From: Baylisascaris procyonis
Taxonomy: Eukaryota > Nematoda > Chromadorea > Rhabditida > Ascarididae
Length of the DNA stretch: 64,000 nt
Direction: 5' to 3'
Assembly (NCBI GenBank): GCA_037389465.1
Contig: JAZARR010000250.1
Span: 3,395,001-3,459,000, forward strand
Below, piece after piece: positions 23,351-36,974 of the stretch. The number at the start of each line of letters is the position of its first letter. Position 1 is the stretch's first letter. A program made the translations under genes and the position numbers. The notes under the pieces were generated by a model that searched no databases, was not told the DNA's origin, and saw only the letters and a list, made by a program, of their open reading frames with translations.

Positions 23351-26311
23351 ATGTAGAAAATCTAAATGATGGCCCGTTCAATAAGACGAAATAGTGTTCA
23401 CAGGTTGATCTTGGAGAGCTAACGATTCGATAGCACTTTTGTTTTTTTCTATTTATCAGCAATTTTTTTCCTGCGAGATTTGCTTCCGCAATCATTTCTT
23501 TTGCAGAATGTTTTCAATGTTTAGTGATGTCGCAAGATATTTATATGTCCTATTTTTATCGCATAACCAAGAATAAGTATATGACTTTTCGATCCCCACC
23601 TATCTTTAGTAGCTGTGACATTGCTTTTGTAAAGGGTAAGGGGACATTCACCTGGACGGTTGAGTGGATGGTAATTTTTAAAGCTGAAATGGTCTTCAAG
23701 CATAGTTTCACTCCTTTATTATCAGCAAATACAGAAAATTTTTCTTATGGATTTTGAATTGTTTTCCACAAAATTGTGTTTTCTTCCTCAAATTTCTTTT
23801 ATTTTCCCAAAAAATTTCATTCACGATAAATGCGGATTTTTATTAGTTCAATGGCGAATCGAACAAATCTTAAATCGTGTAGAGGCCGTCCTTCAAATTG
23901 AACTCTGATAGTTGTTGCGCTACCCCTCTAGTGCACGTTTCACATATCGAAAATTGCACAGGCAAAGTTTTCCTTCATTTTTTTTTCGAAAATGGACTTT
24001 AGTGACACTCACAAGTATCCTTGACCCTCGTTCTCTTCACAACCTATGAAAGACAAAATATCGATGCATTTCATTTCATACTCGAAATATTATTGCATGT
24101 CCTTTTGTTGATTCGGTGCTTTTGTCGTTTGTAAACTGCACTGAAAATTCGACGGCATCACAGCGAATTGCAGCATTACCTCTGAAACTCGCGAAACTTG
24201 CATCTTAAGAGACCAATATTAATCACTAAGTAAACGTTAAAGAATTGCTGAATCAGAGTTATTCTCGCCAATAAATCCAATGAATATTTTCAAGCAAACG
24301 ATTTAAGAGACTCAATGCAAGAATTAACTCAATCTACATTTGAACATAACTTCATTTAATTGAAAGTGAACTCAAATTGAATTCCTTTAAATGGATTTCA
24401 GTTTAAAAATTTTCCACACAAAATTGGTGGAACTTATCCACTCGAATTTGATTGGCATATTGTTAAAATTTTCGAATTAAGCTGAATAATGCTTTTAATC
24501 ATCTAAATTGTGTAGCACTCAACATCAACTATCATTCTATATTCATTGCCAACAATTTACTCTAATCTACCTGCTATTGCATATTTCAAATTCAATTAAT
24601 TATTTGATTTTTATATTCATTGCTGTGAGTTCCACAAAAACACTATTCATTGCTTAACAATTTTAATAATGACATTTTTTAAACTGTGAATTACTACACG
24701 AATTGTTCTTTCCCCTGTTCTGCGTTTAATATTCAGTTTCCTTGTTGATGATGTTTACAGTAAAGGAAAATGCACTCATCGAAAAAAGTTGTGAAATGAC
24801 TGATTATCGTAAAAAAGAAAAAAAAATTTCAAAGGAATTGCCTTCAACAAACCACCGTTTTAGAGTCCAATTAGATGCCTGTGCAAATGAAATCGTTTTT
24901 TCTTGTTGTTACTCCTAATTATATGAAGAAATGAAATTATCAGATCACATGTAAATAATATTTCATAGCACAGGCTGCACAATTTGGTCGTAATGTAACG
25001 ATCGTGTTGCTGGCGGCAATTAGCTTTAGAAAATTATAGAATCCTGGAATTGTCTGACTACAGCAAAAAATCAGGCAATTAAATAGAATAGTTACGCATG
25101 ATCCCATAATTAGTTATTAACTACAATTGTTAATATTGAAGTATAATTAATACAATCCTTATCATGTCTAATTCCACTCGTGATTTGTCACTGGCTACTT
25201 TAAATTGCAATCCGCTTGACAATAAGCTAGGATTCACATATATTGATAATATTTATTTCATAAGCAAGTAGTAACGAACTGAAACCGATCTTAGTGAATC
25301 AAACATCAGCTATGAATAGGAATGTAGATAGTGCACTGCATTTGTTCATAAAATATTTGATGGTCTATTGACGTTGCACAAATAATAGCATCCTCCCAGT
25401 TGCGCTGCTTTCGTGGTCGACTCAATGGCACCTATGAACATCGAAGATCCCTGCGAGCGAGTGCTATATTCGCATCTAAATTGCACTGAGCAGTAGCGTT
25501 TCGTTTCTTTCCCATACGTACGCGATGCATTAGTGCAAGCTAGCCGGAAATCTTTGGCAGAGATGATTTAGCACTATCCATTCGTTGCTAGCTAGTGTTA
25601 AAGATATTAGCAAGAGATATTAATAATGGCCATTTTACGAAGTATTTTATTTCGCATTGTGTTAAACTATTTGGGGCAATTGTATTGCTCAAAATAGAGG
25701 GATGCTGTTGCCGTTTTTGTGGAATATTTCATCGATGTGTTGTGTGGAATGGAGAAGTGCTCTGCCTCGTGCAAGTGTCAATATGTACGTGCGTGAACGC
25801 AAAACTCATCGTCAGCACCACCCTCTTCCCCACATCGCTAATCGCCAGCCGCATTCTCCACTCACGCTTTTCTTCGTTGTTGTTAGGTGGACGTTTTGGT
25901 GCTTATCTATCGCCCTTTACACTGCGGCACCGCGTGTCCTCTTATTGAAACGACCTTCAACGGTGTTTTCATTTTATTTCGTTTCGATTCCTCTCTCTAG
26001 ATCCCTTTCCGTCCACTCTTGTTGCCTCCTACTCCCTCATCTTTACCCCCTCCTTTTTCTGAGAGAATGATTCCAATTAGGAAAGAAGGGGAACGATTAA
26101 ACTAGCCTTTATAGTCTTTTTTTAGGGAAACTGAAGACAGTTTGTGTTACTTTTGTTTTCGGAGAAGACTATATTTGTCCCACTCAGCTTTCCTTGGCAG
26201 TCTTCTTGATTTTACAAAAAATATGATGGAAACATACAAAGCAAACCCAGAATCTTAGTTCAGAAAGATATACTAAGGGCGTTGTGCCATTTCATTTGTG
26301 AAACAGTTCCA

Positions 26312-26375
26312 TAAATAAATAAATAAGCAAATAGATGAATAAATAAATAAATAAATAAATAAACAAATAAGCAAA

Positions 26376-26414
<39 letters not shown>

Positions 26415-26420
26415 ATATAA

Positions 26421-26487
<67 letters not shown>
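26312..26487. repeat. (AAAT)n then (AT)n microsatellite
   Basis: An impure AAAT/AAAC tetranucleotide array from about 26312 passes through AAATAT units into a pure AT dinucleotide run of about 55 bases ending near 26487. The minus-strand open frame of repeating Tyr-Ile and Phe-Ile across it is an artefact. The (ATAA)n start could be the tail of an old retrotransposed copy on the plus strand. Confidence 0.95.
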
Positions 26488-26489
<2 letters not shown>

Positions 26490-27314
26490 ATTTTAAGTCT
26501 CGAAGGGTCTTCCTGCTCATTTGACTTGTATTTTCTTCATGCACGCCTTGTGATAGATGCGGCAGCTATTGATCATCTATTTTTACACAAGTGGACGGCT
26601 TCTAGATCGTGAAAAATTTCTTTTGGTTGTTGCAGAGGATACGAAACGAATCCTCACTCACGGATATTTGGTTGCTTCATATTAAGCACAAATAGGATGA
26701 TTCATTTCGAATAATCTAATGAAATACACTCAACAATTTAGTTAATGATTTGCAAGTGAAATCAGAATAAAAATCAGTTTGAAATACTTACGGAAGTGAC
26801 TTTCAAGATGAGATCTCAAAAAGGACAACAATAATATCACTTCGAAATTTTCAATCACTTTCTTACGAATTTCCTCCTTTCACATATTTTTTCTTTTCTA
26901 TTCCATGTCTTGCTTATCTTTCGATATATCGCATTATTATCTTCTAAACAAATTCAAAGATTGAGCCACGCTTATTAAATAATGAAACGGCTAATTATGT
27001 GATGAAAAAAGTCATTTCGTTATTAAGACGCTTTTGGAAGTGAAAAGTATTTCACATTTTTCATACTCGAATTTTTCCATCTTCGCTCCAGAAATCAACT
27101 TTTTCATAGCTAATTCCTTTGTCACAAGGAGGAATTTTTCTTTTCAAACCTAACATCCCATCAAGAATCATTCTGCATGATTTTCGTTAATTGCGTCTTA
27201 TAAATGTTACATTGTGACATTTTCGTGCATAATGCATATGGAAGAAATCTTGTAACCTTTAGTCTTTGTCGCTATAAAACCTGCTTACTGCAGTGCTCAA
27301 TGCTTTGAACAATC

Positions 27315-27371
27315 GAGAGAGAGAGAGAGGGAGAGAGAGGGAGAGAGGGAGGGAGAGAGAGGGAGAGAGGA
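27315..27371. repeat. (GA)n purine microsatellite
   Basis: A GAGAGA/GGGAGA array on the plus strand, about 0.7 kb upstream of the first hydroxylase gene. It is a simple-sequence repeat of the kind that can adopt triplex structures and bind GAGA-type factors in other animals; no role is shown here. Confidence 0.9.
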
Positions 27372-27672
27372 GTCATTTTATGTAGCACTAACAAACCAGC
27401 TATGAAAGAATTAATGCATTCTCTTATTTTCTCTCCTTTCATAATGTAGTAATGCATTGAAAATCTTAATTTAATTTTTTTTTCAGAAATTTTGTATGTT
27501 GGTCCAACACGAAATTGTTGAAATGAGATATGCACTTTTATATTCATAAGCCTCGAAATATGTATAACTGACAGCTTTTAGGATCGGTCTCTATTCATGG
27601 AGAAGAGAAAGGACGGAGTGGGGAAGTGGGCAAAAGGTTGGACCTATGTCGTCGGTGATTTCGGGGCTGACC

Positions 27673-27680
27673 TATATAAG
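27673..27680 (+). promoter_or_regulatory. Candidate TATA box of the first hydroxylase gene
   Basis: TATATAAG at 27673-27680 in locally GC-richer sequence, about 420 bases before the acceptor next to the start codon of the first P4H alpha gene. If the mRNA is trans-spliced, transcription starting near 27705 would make an outron of about 0.4 kb, a normal length. TATA-like strings are frequent in such AT-rich DNA, so this is tentative. Confidence 0.3.
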
Positions 27681-28091
27681 TTTGAGATAAAAGTGATAAA
27701 CAAGCAGTTCGTTCATACCCGTTGTGTTAGGCTTTCATCTAAGATGGATGTGCAATTATAGCATGACCTTATTCATGATAGAAAGTGGCTGGAGAAGGCT
27801 TGCAGATAAGCAAATATCATTACTTCTCTTTGAAATCTTACCGCTCTACTGTGATAGAAAGCATGTACTGTACTTATATGTTAAGCATGCTTGTAGACCT
27901 CAATTAAAGTAAATTAGATAATGATCGTAGGCGACCAGTGGAAGAGACAATGAGGCATAAATATGGATATAAAATCCTTGACGTTCGCTCGTCCTTGACT
28001 TTAGGCATTTGATGGCTTATTAACGAAATGTTTATTTCCCTTTATTATAGGAAATGTTTCTGCTTGATTAATGTTTGGCAAAGGAGAATGG

Positions 28092-28103
28092 TTTACATTT
28101 TAG
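28092..28103 (+). promoter_or_regulatory. Splice acceptor 3 bases before the ATG, likely SL trans-splice site
   Basis: TTTACATTTTAG ends at 28103 and the ATG follows at 28107. No upstream coding exon is visible, so the acceptor most simply receives a spliced leader. A cis-spliced 5' UTR exon is the alternative. The site also favours the ATG at 28107 over the out-of-frame ATG at 28028. Confidence 0.55.
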
Positions 28104-28106
28104 AGA

Positions 28107-31100
28107 ATGCTTCTCATCTTGCTTGGCTTAATATGTGGCGCTTCGGCGGATATTTTTTCCTCAATGGCAACAATGAAAGCGCTTGTTGGTGCCGAAAAGG
28201 ATATTCCAATAATGATCAACGCATACGTTGAAAAAGAAATGGAACGATTGGAATACCTTCGCAAGTGCGCACTCTTTTACGAATGGAAGAAAAGTCTCGT
28301 ATTTTTGAATGTTTTAAATTGATAAATTTTATTTCGAGAAGTTTCCACAGGTTAGATTTTAGTGAAAATATTCTCGAAAATATAAGTGAGAGCAAATTTT
28401 TTCTCATTCACTTATATTCGGCAAATTTTTACTATTAATATAAGCATTCATGGTTTTTCTATTGCATGGATCTCGTGTTCATGAGAATTACCATAGCGAA
28501 AGAAATTCTGTTTTTCACCTTGAAATTTTTCTAAAATTCGCCCTTATTTCGACAGGAAAAATTTTGAAAAAAGATTGTGCCGGTGCGTTGGTGAGGCACC
28601 TGTATGATGACAGATCATAAAAGGGCATTCTGCATTCATTAAAACGTTACAAGCGTTCTCAACAGCACTGCGTATCGCTACAATGTTACACTTCTCAGTT
28701 AACGTCCGACAGTCATTATGATAGAGTGCTTGAATGGGAGAATGGATGGTTGGAACGCTCTTTGGTCAGAAATTCTGAATTCTTCGCCATTTTCTCTGTC
28801 GCATCAAGGAGAGTGGAAAAAAAAAATGCACCTATGCGTCATTCTCTGCGCGAAATTCTGAACCAAAATGCGATTCTGCAATATTCGCTGCACAAATTCC
28901 AAATGAAGATGCCGGCCTAATTTATTGCCTGAGGCGATTTCCGAAGTAGTAACGAGGTGTACTTTTTATGCTCATGCTTGCAACGAAACTTTCGTGGATT
29001 CAACAATGAAACGTTACTTCCACACAGGAATGATGATGATTTAGTATGAGCACGTTGATTTCAACCTACCCTTGGCTGCAGTATTTATAAATGCAAATGG
29101 CCAACATGGTCATTTTGAATAGGCTTTGTCTTGTCTCACGAATCAATAGGGAATCGATATGATTATGTGAGAGAGTTAAACGACTTGATTGAAATAGATG
29201 GAATATAATTTTAGATTCGCAGATGAGGTACAACAACGTAACGATAACGCAATCGCAGATGGTGAGGAATCGATCACTCATCCAATCAATGCGTTCCTTC
29301 TCATTAAAGAAATGACCACTGATTGGAGAAAGGTGATCGATATAATGATGTCGAATTCGGCTGATGAATTCATTCGAAATGTTACCCATCAAAGGATTAT
29401 GCGACGATTCCGATATCCCACTGAGGTAGGTCATTCTTTGAATTATTTCGGTTTTTCACCTCTGAGAAAATTTTTATTAGATTTTTGAACAATCGTTAAA
29501 AATCCCTTTAAAGGATTCCTTCTACTTCTTGAATTTTCTTTATTGAATTATACTCAGTATGCGTCGATGCTTTTATGCAAGGTTTCTATCCATATTCGGA
29601 TTAAAAAATCGTCTTTTATATTCAACTTCACACGGTTCTACATATTTTAGTGACCTAACAGTCGACGTGATGGATGCTTAATTGTGAGAGTTTTCTATTC
29701 CATGAAAACTTTCCATTTCTGGGAGCATTAAAAGTCTTTGCCCGAGAATAAAGGTAGAGATATTCTAATGCTGACAAAAGTTCTTCATTGTTCGTTTGTA
29801 GGAGGATCTCGCTGGAGCTGCGATGGGTTTACTTCGCCTCCAAGACACTTATAGATTGGATACGACAGATGTTGCCAACGGCAAGATCCTGCACTCAAAA
29901 ATGCGAACTGTTTCTTTAAACGGTAAATATTTTTCAATGATTTATCAATGCTGTCAAGTCGACGATTTTACTGACAAAAAAAAACAATGACATAACATTT
30001 TTAAATGCAATAATTCCTATTTTTCTCATAAATACTCAATCTAAACTTTTTTTTGTGATTTACTGAGATCAGAGATGTATGAATTGCTTTTGAGCGATCT
30101 TCACAGATCTTTTCGATCATAGCATTAGTACATTTCAATATAGAATGATCCGATTCATTACTTTTTGTGGCAGCCATCTTTATAGATTAATACTCTACAT
30201 GATAGTCGAGAAATACTAAAACTCGCTTGCCCAATAATTGAAACTATATGCACCGAGAATTTAAATTAATTAATTTATTATCGAATTGCAGTATTAGAGA
30301 ATTGGAATTAATGTAGAATTAAGCAGAGAAAAAAAAATTAAAATTAAAATTCTTGTAGCAAATGATTGCTTCGAGATTGGACGTGCAGCCTATAATGATT
30401 ACGATTATTATCATACGATATTATGGATGCAAGAGGCGAAGGATCGTGTTGAAAAGGAAAACCCACCAACCGCTTCGGTTGAGGATATCCTTGAATTCCT
30501 CGCATTTGCACTCTATAAGCAAGGAAATCTAAAAAGAGCTCTTCAGCTTACCGATCAACTTGTCAGATTAGGTGAAAAATTTTCTCTTATCTCAATGATA
30601 AAGGAACTCTCCAAGAGGCCACTATTGCTCTTGGTATCATTATCTTAAAGAAGGTTAACACTGAAATGAAAGAGTTGTGGGGGGGGGGGGTGGGGAAAAG
30701 AGGGGGTGGAAGGGGAGGGGCGGAATGAGCAAGCAGCAGGACAGGGTGATTCACATGGCATCTGAAGATTATAGGACTGTTCCGGGATTATTTGAGCTAT
30801 CTTTGTATGGGTTCTTGCTGTGTTGTTGGTGAGCGTTTGTTGCTAGTTGATGGTTTTCAGGTAGAATTTTCGTAGCATTGACTATTAATAAAAATTATTC
30901 ATTATTTAAATTTTTTTGAATATCATAAGTGTTCTTCTTGTGGTGATGTGATTCAATTTGTGCGCAATTTTAAGCTCCAAATCATCCACGAGCAAAAGGA
31001 AACTTGAAGTGGTATGAAGATTTACTGGAAGATGAAGGAGTACGACGTGTTGACATGCGCAGAAATATCCCACCACTATTGAATCCGAGGCATGATGGAG

Positions 31101-33723
31101 GACTTGAGCATTCTGAAAGAGACATCTTTGAAGCGCTATGCCGTCATGAAGTCCCTGTGGTAAGTTATCACAAGTAGAGTAAAGTGTAATGGAAAATTGG
31201 AATCGAGTTTTAAAACTGAGTCCCTAATGAAGTTTATGTATGAGGGATGAAAGAACTAAGTGAAATTGAGAAAACAACTCAAAAAAGTTGAGAAAAATAT
31301 TGAGAAAGCACAAATCGCATTATTTTCAATTCTTTATCTTTATATTAAGTGGAAAATGGTTCGATTTTATTTGTAATGTGAGCACTGTTAACGATTAGAG
31401 AATGCATCATTCGTTAGTAATTAAATTGCGTGAAATTTACTATTAATGATGCACATTCCTACCGTGGATTCTTTCGCAAACTAGTTTAGGAACCCGTCAC
31501 TGCTTGTGTTTAGGAAACCTCCAATACTATCTTTCAATTGCAAACTGCAGTTGCGAGATACTAGGGGTATATGAGAAGGCAAAACATTTACATATTCAGC
31601 ATCATTTGACGTTACCAATGCTCTTTTTGTGCTTTCCATGTGAAAAGAATATGTTCCAGAGTACAAAAGCATTATCACGACTATATTGCTATTACAAAAT
31701 GGATCGCCCATATTTGCGTCTTGCTCCAATAAAAGTGGAAATTATGCGTTTAAACCCGTTGGCTGTTCTCTTCCACCAAATTATGTCTGATGAGGAAGCA
31801 CGTATAATCGAAATGCTCGCCATTCCAAAGGTAAAAACATTAAGAAAACAAATTCCCATTATTTTTTGTTCCTTTATATTTAAATCAGATATGAAATAAT
31901 TCAGTTTTATTCATAGCATCAACACTGCGGTGAATTAAGGATGCATCCGTTATTCATCAGTAATTAAAACTTGCAATTATTTTTGAGTGCGATGCGCAGA
32001 CCTACTACGAATTGCAATCTCTCTAGTCCTAAAACTTAGCTTGTTGTTTATCACTCTAAATTCACTTTTCAATTCACTATTTATTCCTTCCAATTTCTCA
32101 GTCTGTTTCTCGATTCATTTACAATTTATCGACGTTTTTATCAAAGATGTAATTTTAAAAAATGTTATCCAAAATCAAAACTCAATCTAAAATATAATTT
32201 AATCATCGTCACTTATATTTCCTTTTAAACAATATGAAGATGTCCTTTATTGTATGATTATTGAAATCATACAAATGCCTTATCCAATAACTCTTCTCAC
32301 CATTAGAAACACTTATTTGGCAGATAGTTTATGTTCCCTCTGGAGGAGCGGGATAGGAGATCACCAGAATGCAGTAAAGTTCTATTGATTCATTTATCAT
32401 TGATTTATAAATGCTAGGGTCATATATTCTCACTTGATTGTAGTCAAATCAAACCAAATTATTTGTCGCATTTTGTTGAGAAAATTTGCACTACCACAGG
32501 TCATATATGTCACCTATGAGCGCTTTTGCTCTTGTTTCAAACTATCATACTATATTTTGATTAAAGCAATCGTTTATTCACTTATATGTTAATGTGGCTT
32601 GTTAGTTTATTTCATTTTATTGTATTCTATTAATTTAATGTATATTATAGTTGATTTATTGCAGTTGAATCGTGCAACTGTGCAGAATGCAATGACTGGT
32701 GGCCTCGAAACTGCGAGCTATAGAATTAGCAAAAGGTTTCATTTGCTCTTAATGCGATAACTTTTTCAGTCATTATATATACATACCCATTTATGTGAGA
32801 TAGTTATACCTGATACTCAAAATATTGCTATTTTTAATTATTTAGTGAATTAAACCATTTGCTGTGTGAAAGATGCAAATTCTTGAGTATATGTAAATTT
32901 GCTCGCGCATATTTTATAGTGCTTGGCTGAAGCCTCATGAACACGAAGTAGTTGATCGATTCAACAAACGTCTGGATATGGCAACCAATTTGGAAATGGA
33001 AACCGCTGAGGAGCTACAGGTGCATTTATGATTCCTTCGAAGGTGTTCCGTCTAATATGAGTACATATTTGTGTGTGAATGACACTTGTAGTAAGGAGAG
33101 AAAACAAACGTATTTAATTGTTGACGTGAGGGAAAATTTTAATTCATGTTATTTGTGCGATAGCTTCTTATACAGAAATAAGGGAATTAAAAAATGGTTT
33201 GAAGCTTCGGTCACGCGAAAGATTTTTTCTGAATATTGGGCAAGATATTCACAAGTAAAAGGTCTTACGTAGTAAAATTGAGTGGGTCATGCAGATGCAC
33301 CACTGAAATAGGTATTCAATAACTAATAAATACTTCTGAAAATTTCAGATTCAAAATTATGGAGTTGGTGGGCACTACGACCCTCATTTTGATTGCGCAA
33401 GAGTAAGTACAGATTTTAATTTATTGGAGTAGATAAAATCTTATTATTTGCTGATAAACATAGCTTTACTAATGCTTACATACAATACATTTTTTTTTAA
33501 ATTTTGCTATCGTAATCTTCTTTGTAACTGAACTGATCTTGGAAAATTTCAACCCAAATGCTTACTTTCGTTGAGACAATAACCATCAAAATAAGCTGAG
33601 AAAACAGCATCCTCTTAGGCATGCAAGCATATGTACCTCAAATAGGATAGTGGACTAGAAGAGACGTACCTTTGTGGTACCTGGCCGGGCGTCTAGAGAA
33701 CATTTGAGACCAGATAATATCAT

Positions 33724-33809
<86 letters not shown>

Positions 33810-34791
33810 TCAAAGGACTATGAAGGATACCAAAGGACCAATATAAAGATAGATGAGCCTGTATTGCTTATTTGAGACCATGAAGTAAAAATTGGAATAA
33901 GTTTCAGAAGGAAGAGAAAAATGCATTCAAAGAGCTTGGCACTGGTAATCGCGTCGCAACAATTCTTGTTTATGTAAGTATTTCAGCATTTTAAAATTTT
34001 CAAATAAGGCACAACTGACATTTCGTTTTCGATTGTTTCTTTTCTCGAGTGTCAAATTATTTTTGAGATTTGTTGAAATTTTCCTTCCATGTCATCAATT
34101 ATTTCAGATGACCGAACCTGAAATTGGAGGAGGAACGGTATTTACGGAGGTGAAAACTTCAGTGGCGTGCACAAAGGTTCCAATTTTAATATTTTTAAGC
34201 ATCAGTGCATAATTGGAAACGATTTTCGTATACTGTGTTAATAAGGCAAACAATAATAGAAATGAGGGCGCTCCTCAAAACAACAACGACACACTATTTA
34301 TACCAGTGCCGAATGATGATCTCCTTTGAGCAACTATTGAAGTGTTCAGAGGAGCATAAAAAAGAGATCGAACTTCTCCCATTAAAGTATAACCTCGAGT
34401 TGTAATGGATGTTTTCACTGTTAGTTATGTTTTATGATGGTGAAAATCATTTCTTTCGTAGCAGGTCGGTTACATTTACCCAACTTTTCGTCTTATTCTT
34501 TTTTTATTTGAATAAAGTTTCAAGTTTGTCGACGAATTTCTTCGTGTCATTTAGAACGCAGCGCTTTTCTGGTACAATCTCATGCGAAGCGGTGAAGTGG
34601 ACATGCGTTCGAGGCATGCCGCATGTCCAGTGTTGACGGGCGTCAAATGGGTTACGAACAAGTGGATTCATGAACGGGGTCAAGAATGGCGACGGCCATG
34701 TGGCCTCAACCAATTCGATCAGGAAAGATATGTTGGTGATCTAGGCGCTCCTGAACCAAGATACCACTACAATATCCGATCCACACCATAA
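28107..34791 (+). CDS. Collagen prolyl 4-hydroxylase alpha subunit, first tandem copy
   Basis: Fe(II)/2-oxoglutarate dioxygenase that hydroxylates prolines in collagen; works in the ER lumen with PDI. Exons: 28107-28264, 29215-29425, 29802-29922, 30359-30571, 30975-31159, 31660-31830, 32665-32735, 32920-33019, 33349-33402, 33908-33973, 34108-34176, 34555-34791. All phases agree, giving 551 residues, a normal family length. Residues 1-14 are a signal peptide (MLLILLGLICGASA). The N-terminal dimerisation region follows, with one N-glycosylation site (NVT, residue 108). The peptide-substrate-binding region is about residues 163-235 (FLAFALYKQGNLKRAL). The catalytic domain has iron ligands H423, D425 and H494 and the 2-oxoglutarate lysine K504. 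Cysteine pairs C290/C306 and C497/C522 match the family disulfides. Exon 5 uses a TTTTAAG acceptor. Odd: Cys follows the ligand Asp (HFDCAR) where Phe or Tyr is usual. It is the nematode phy-1/phy-2 type; which one is not decidable here. Confidence 0.97.
30678..30722 (+). repeat. G-rich tract in intron 4 of the first hydroxylase gene
   Basis: A run of about a dozen G, then TGGGG, GGGGG and further G blocks on the coding strand, just after the fourth exon. It would appear in the pre-mRNA and could fold as an RNA G-quadruplex. Any effect on splicing is speculation. Confidence 0.75.
33729..33810. repeat. (AT)n microsatellite
   Basis: About 80 bases of AT dinucleotides with a single G interruption, inside intron 9 of the first hydroxylase gene, between the exons carrying the HxD motif and the following KEE segment. 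Confidence 0.97.
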
Positions 34792-35093
34792 AGTTGCTCG
34801 TTTCATGGTGTGGCGAAATTGTTTTGGACTGAAGCACGCCCCCATTTGCTCGTCTTCCAAATTTTCGAAAGTGTATTTATATTTATAGTTGCAATTTGGT
34901 TGGAAGAGTCATTTCTGATGCAGTTCCCAGGTGGTAAATCTCATGAAGTTCCATGGATAAAAAGGAATCAAATTATCGGGAAATTCTAACAATTCTTACC
35001 GAAAGAATTCATAGAAAGATTCTTCGTAGATACATCCCTATGCTAATTTGAAATTCAGAGAAACATTAGCGAGTACGAAATACGATTTTCACA

Positions 35094-35099
35094 AATAAA
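35094..35099 (+). terminator. Candidate poly(A) signal of the first hydroxylase gene
   Basis: AATAAA about 300 bases after the stop codon at 34791, in the context ACAAATAAAATT. It is the first good match downstream on the coding strand. Confidence 0.4.
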
Positions 35100-36964
35100 A
35101 TTAAATGCGCCTGTAATTCGTTCTGCACCTCGTTCTTCCTCCCCTTCACCCTTCTCCTAAAAAAATCATTAAATCGCTCACAATTATTCTATAGTCTTCC
35201 GTCTGTTATTTCGATGAATATTGTTGTCTGTTGATATTCATTAATTTTTTCTTTCATTCTCTTCCGCATAATACTGACCAATTTAGCGGGTTTTTTTATA
35301 GTTTTTTTTTTTTAAATTATTCGATGCATTTTGAATCAATCGATGACGCATTATGGTGCAATTATGCATTGAAATGTTGCCTTTCTCTTGCCTTCTCATC
35401 TTACAATCAACTATCGTTATCAGTATTATTTATTGATGCATGCATTAGGAAAAGGGGGTATCGTCATATTTTATCCACTTGCTTCAAATGCTGCCTAATA
35501 AAAACTTTTCTTTCTTAAATAAGCTGTTGCTTTTGCAAGTTTCAATAATTTTTGCTTAAAATAATATTTAGAACAAATGAAGTAATTTAATTCACTCATA
35601 ATTGAACTCTTAACAAATATTCACTCATATGAAATAATTTTAAATATACATTTAAATATAATTAAATATAAATATAGATTTGTGGATGCATTCCATTTCA
35701 GAAAATTAATCGATCGTCTTATCAACATGCAATATTCATAAGTCGCAAACTTGCACCACTACATTATGAATATGCAAACACAAATCGCTCGCTGTCTATA
35801 GTGTTTCAATTTCGATTTTTATGGTTTATAAAAATTTCGATGTATTATTTTTCAAATTTCCTTCAGCTCGAAGAAAACGGACAGAGTTGTTGAATCGAAT
35901 AAAGAAAATGTTCACTTAGTTGTATCGTAGTGGTTCTTTTTTTTTTTTGAAAGAAACAATCAAAGAACGGATAAATGAATATTGAGTGTTATGCCATCTA
36001 ACAATTCTATTTTCCGATGATGTTTCTTTTTTTGCAAACATTCACTCAATACTGCAAAGAACCGGTCTTCTCTTTGCATTAAAGCTTAAGGTGCAAGAAA
36101 ATATCGACATAAATGAGCGTTCTTTGCATTTCTTTTCTCTTTACGGAAATGAAGATTAATTGCAATGACGAATTGCGAATACAAGTAGAATTTTTTTTTT
36201 TTTTATGTTACATCAGATTATTCTCATTAAAATGACTTGAAAAAGTTGGAATAATTAGAAATGTTCATTTATACTGATAACTAAGTGCATTTATTATCGC
36301 GCTGAATTATATTGTTTTACATCTACAGTTGATTTCTTTTTTCTCTGCTATGAACATAATTGAACCATTGCACTGAATATAAAGGGTAATATGTATGAAA
36401 TGAATAACGCTAGTATAAATGGAAAACACATTCAAAAATGTAGCTATCTGTTGTGTATAAGACTTATTGCAATAAATCGATGAAGTACACACGAAAGGAA
36501 TTGAGCTCTAGTTCATTCCCGACCAAAAATATGCTATCTATTTCATAGTGAACTCGGCAAAAAATCACCCATCATGTGCATGAAATACGAAGACTAAAAT
36601 GGTCATATGTATAATAGAAGAAATGCGCAAACTCAGACGGTGGCAATCTCCGATGAACAGCGTGGCCCCTCTGATCGCTTCTTTGGGGGGCCAATTCATT
36701 ATCGATTGTGGATCGCCAAGTTTTCTCTCATTTACACTAACTTCCGTCAGTCTGAACCTGTTGCCACGATCGGCGGCGCATCGGCTAGCAGTGGTCTCAT
36801 CTTGCAATATGCGTTTCTTTTTATGTAAAAACGTTCGCAAATGTTTCTTATGTGTATATGTGATTCACACAAAGAGAACATATGTGCTAAATGTCGGGAG
36901 CTTTACTGCGACGAAAATCAACTATATTTAGAGCAATTATTGTCCCATTGAAAAAATCCAAGCT

Positions 36965-36974
36965 ATATAAAAAT
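36965..36974 (+). promoter_or_regulatory. Candidate TATA box of the second hydroxylase gene
   Basis: TATATAAAAA lies about 210 bases upstream of the acceptor that precedes the start codon of the second P4H alpha gene. Position and sequence suit a core promoter, but the base composition makes chance matches likely. Confidence 0.3.

Larger units (their letters stand above)
19779..27672. other. Intergenic, no supported gene
   Basis: About 7.9 kb between the divergent P450 and hydroxylase genes. I found no exon chain on either strand. It contains short repeats (an ACTGAAAACATC-type repeat near 21099-21145 and a 24-bp duplication at 23303-23350), a large AAAT/AT microsatellite (26312-26487) and a GA microsatellite (27315-27371). 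Open frames at 25595-26070 lack splice context and look like chance frames. The interval must include the promoters of both flanking genes. Confidence 0.4.

Noticed and set aside
25595..26070. Two overlapping plus-strand open frames of 117 and 122 residues
   Set aside because: They occupy different frames of the same DNA. They are rich in Ser, Leu and Cys from C/T-rich sequence and have no matching splice sites or recognisable domain.
26260..26544. 94-residue minus-strand open frame of Tyr-Ile and Phe-Ile repeats
   Set aside because: It is the translation of the AAAT/AT microsatellite, not a gene.
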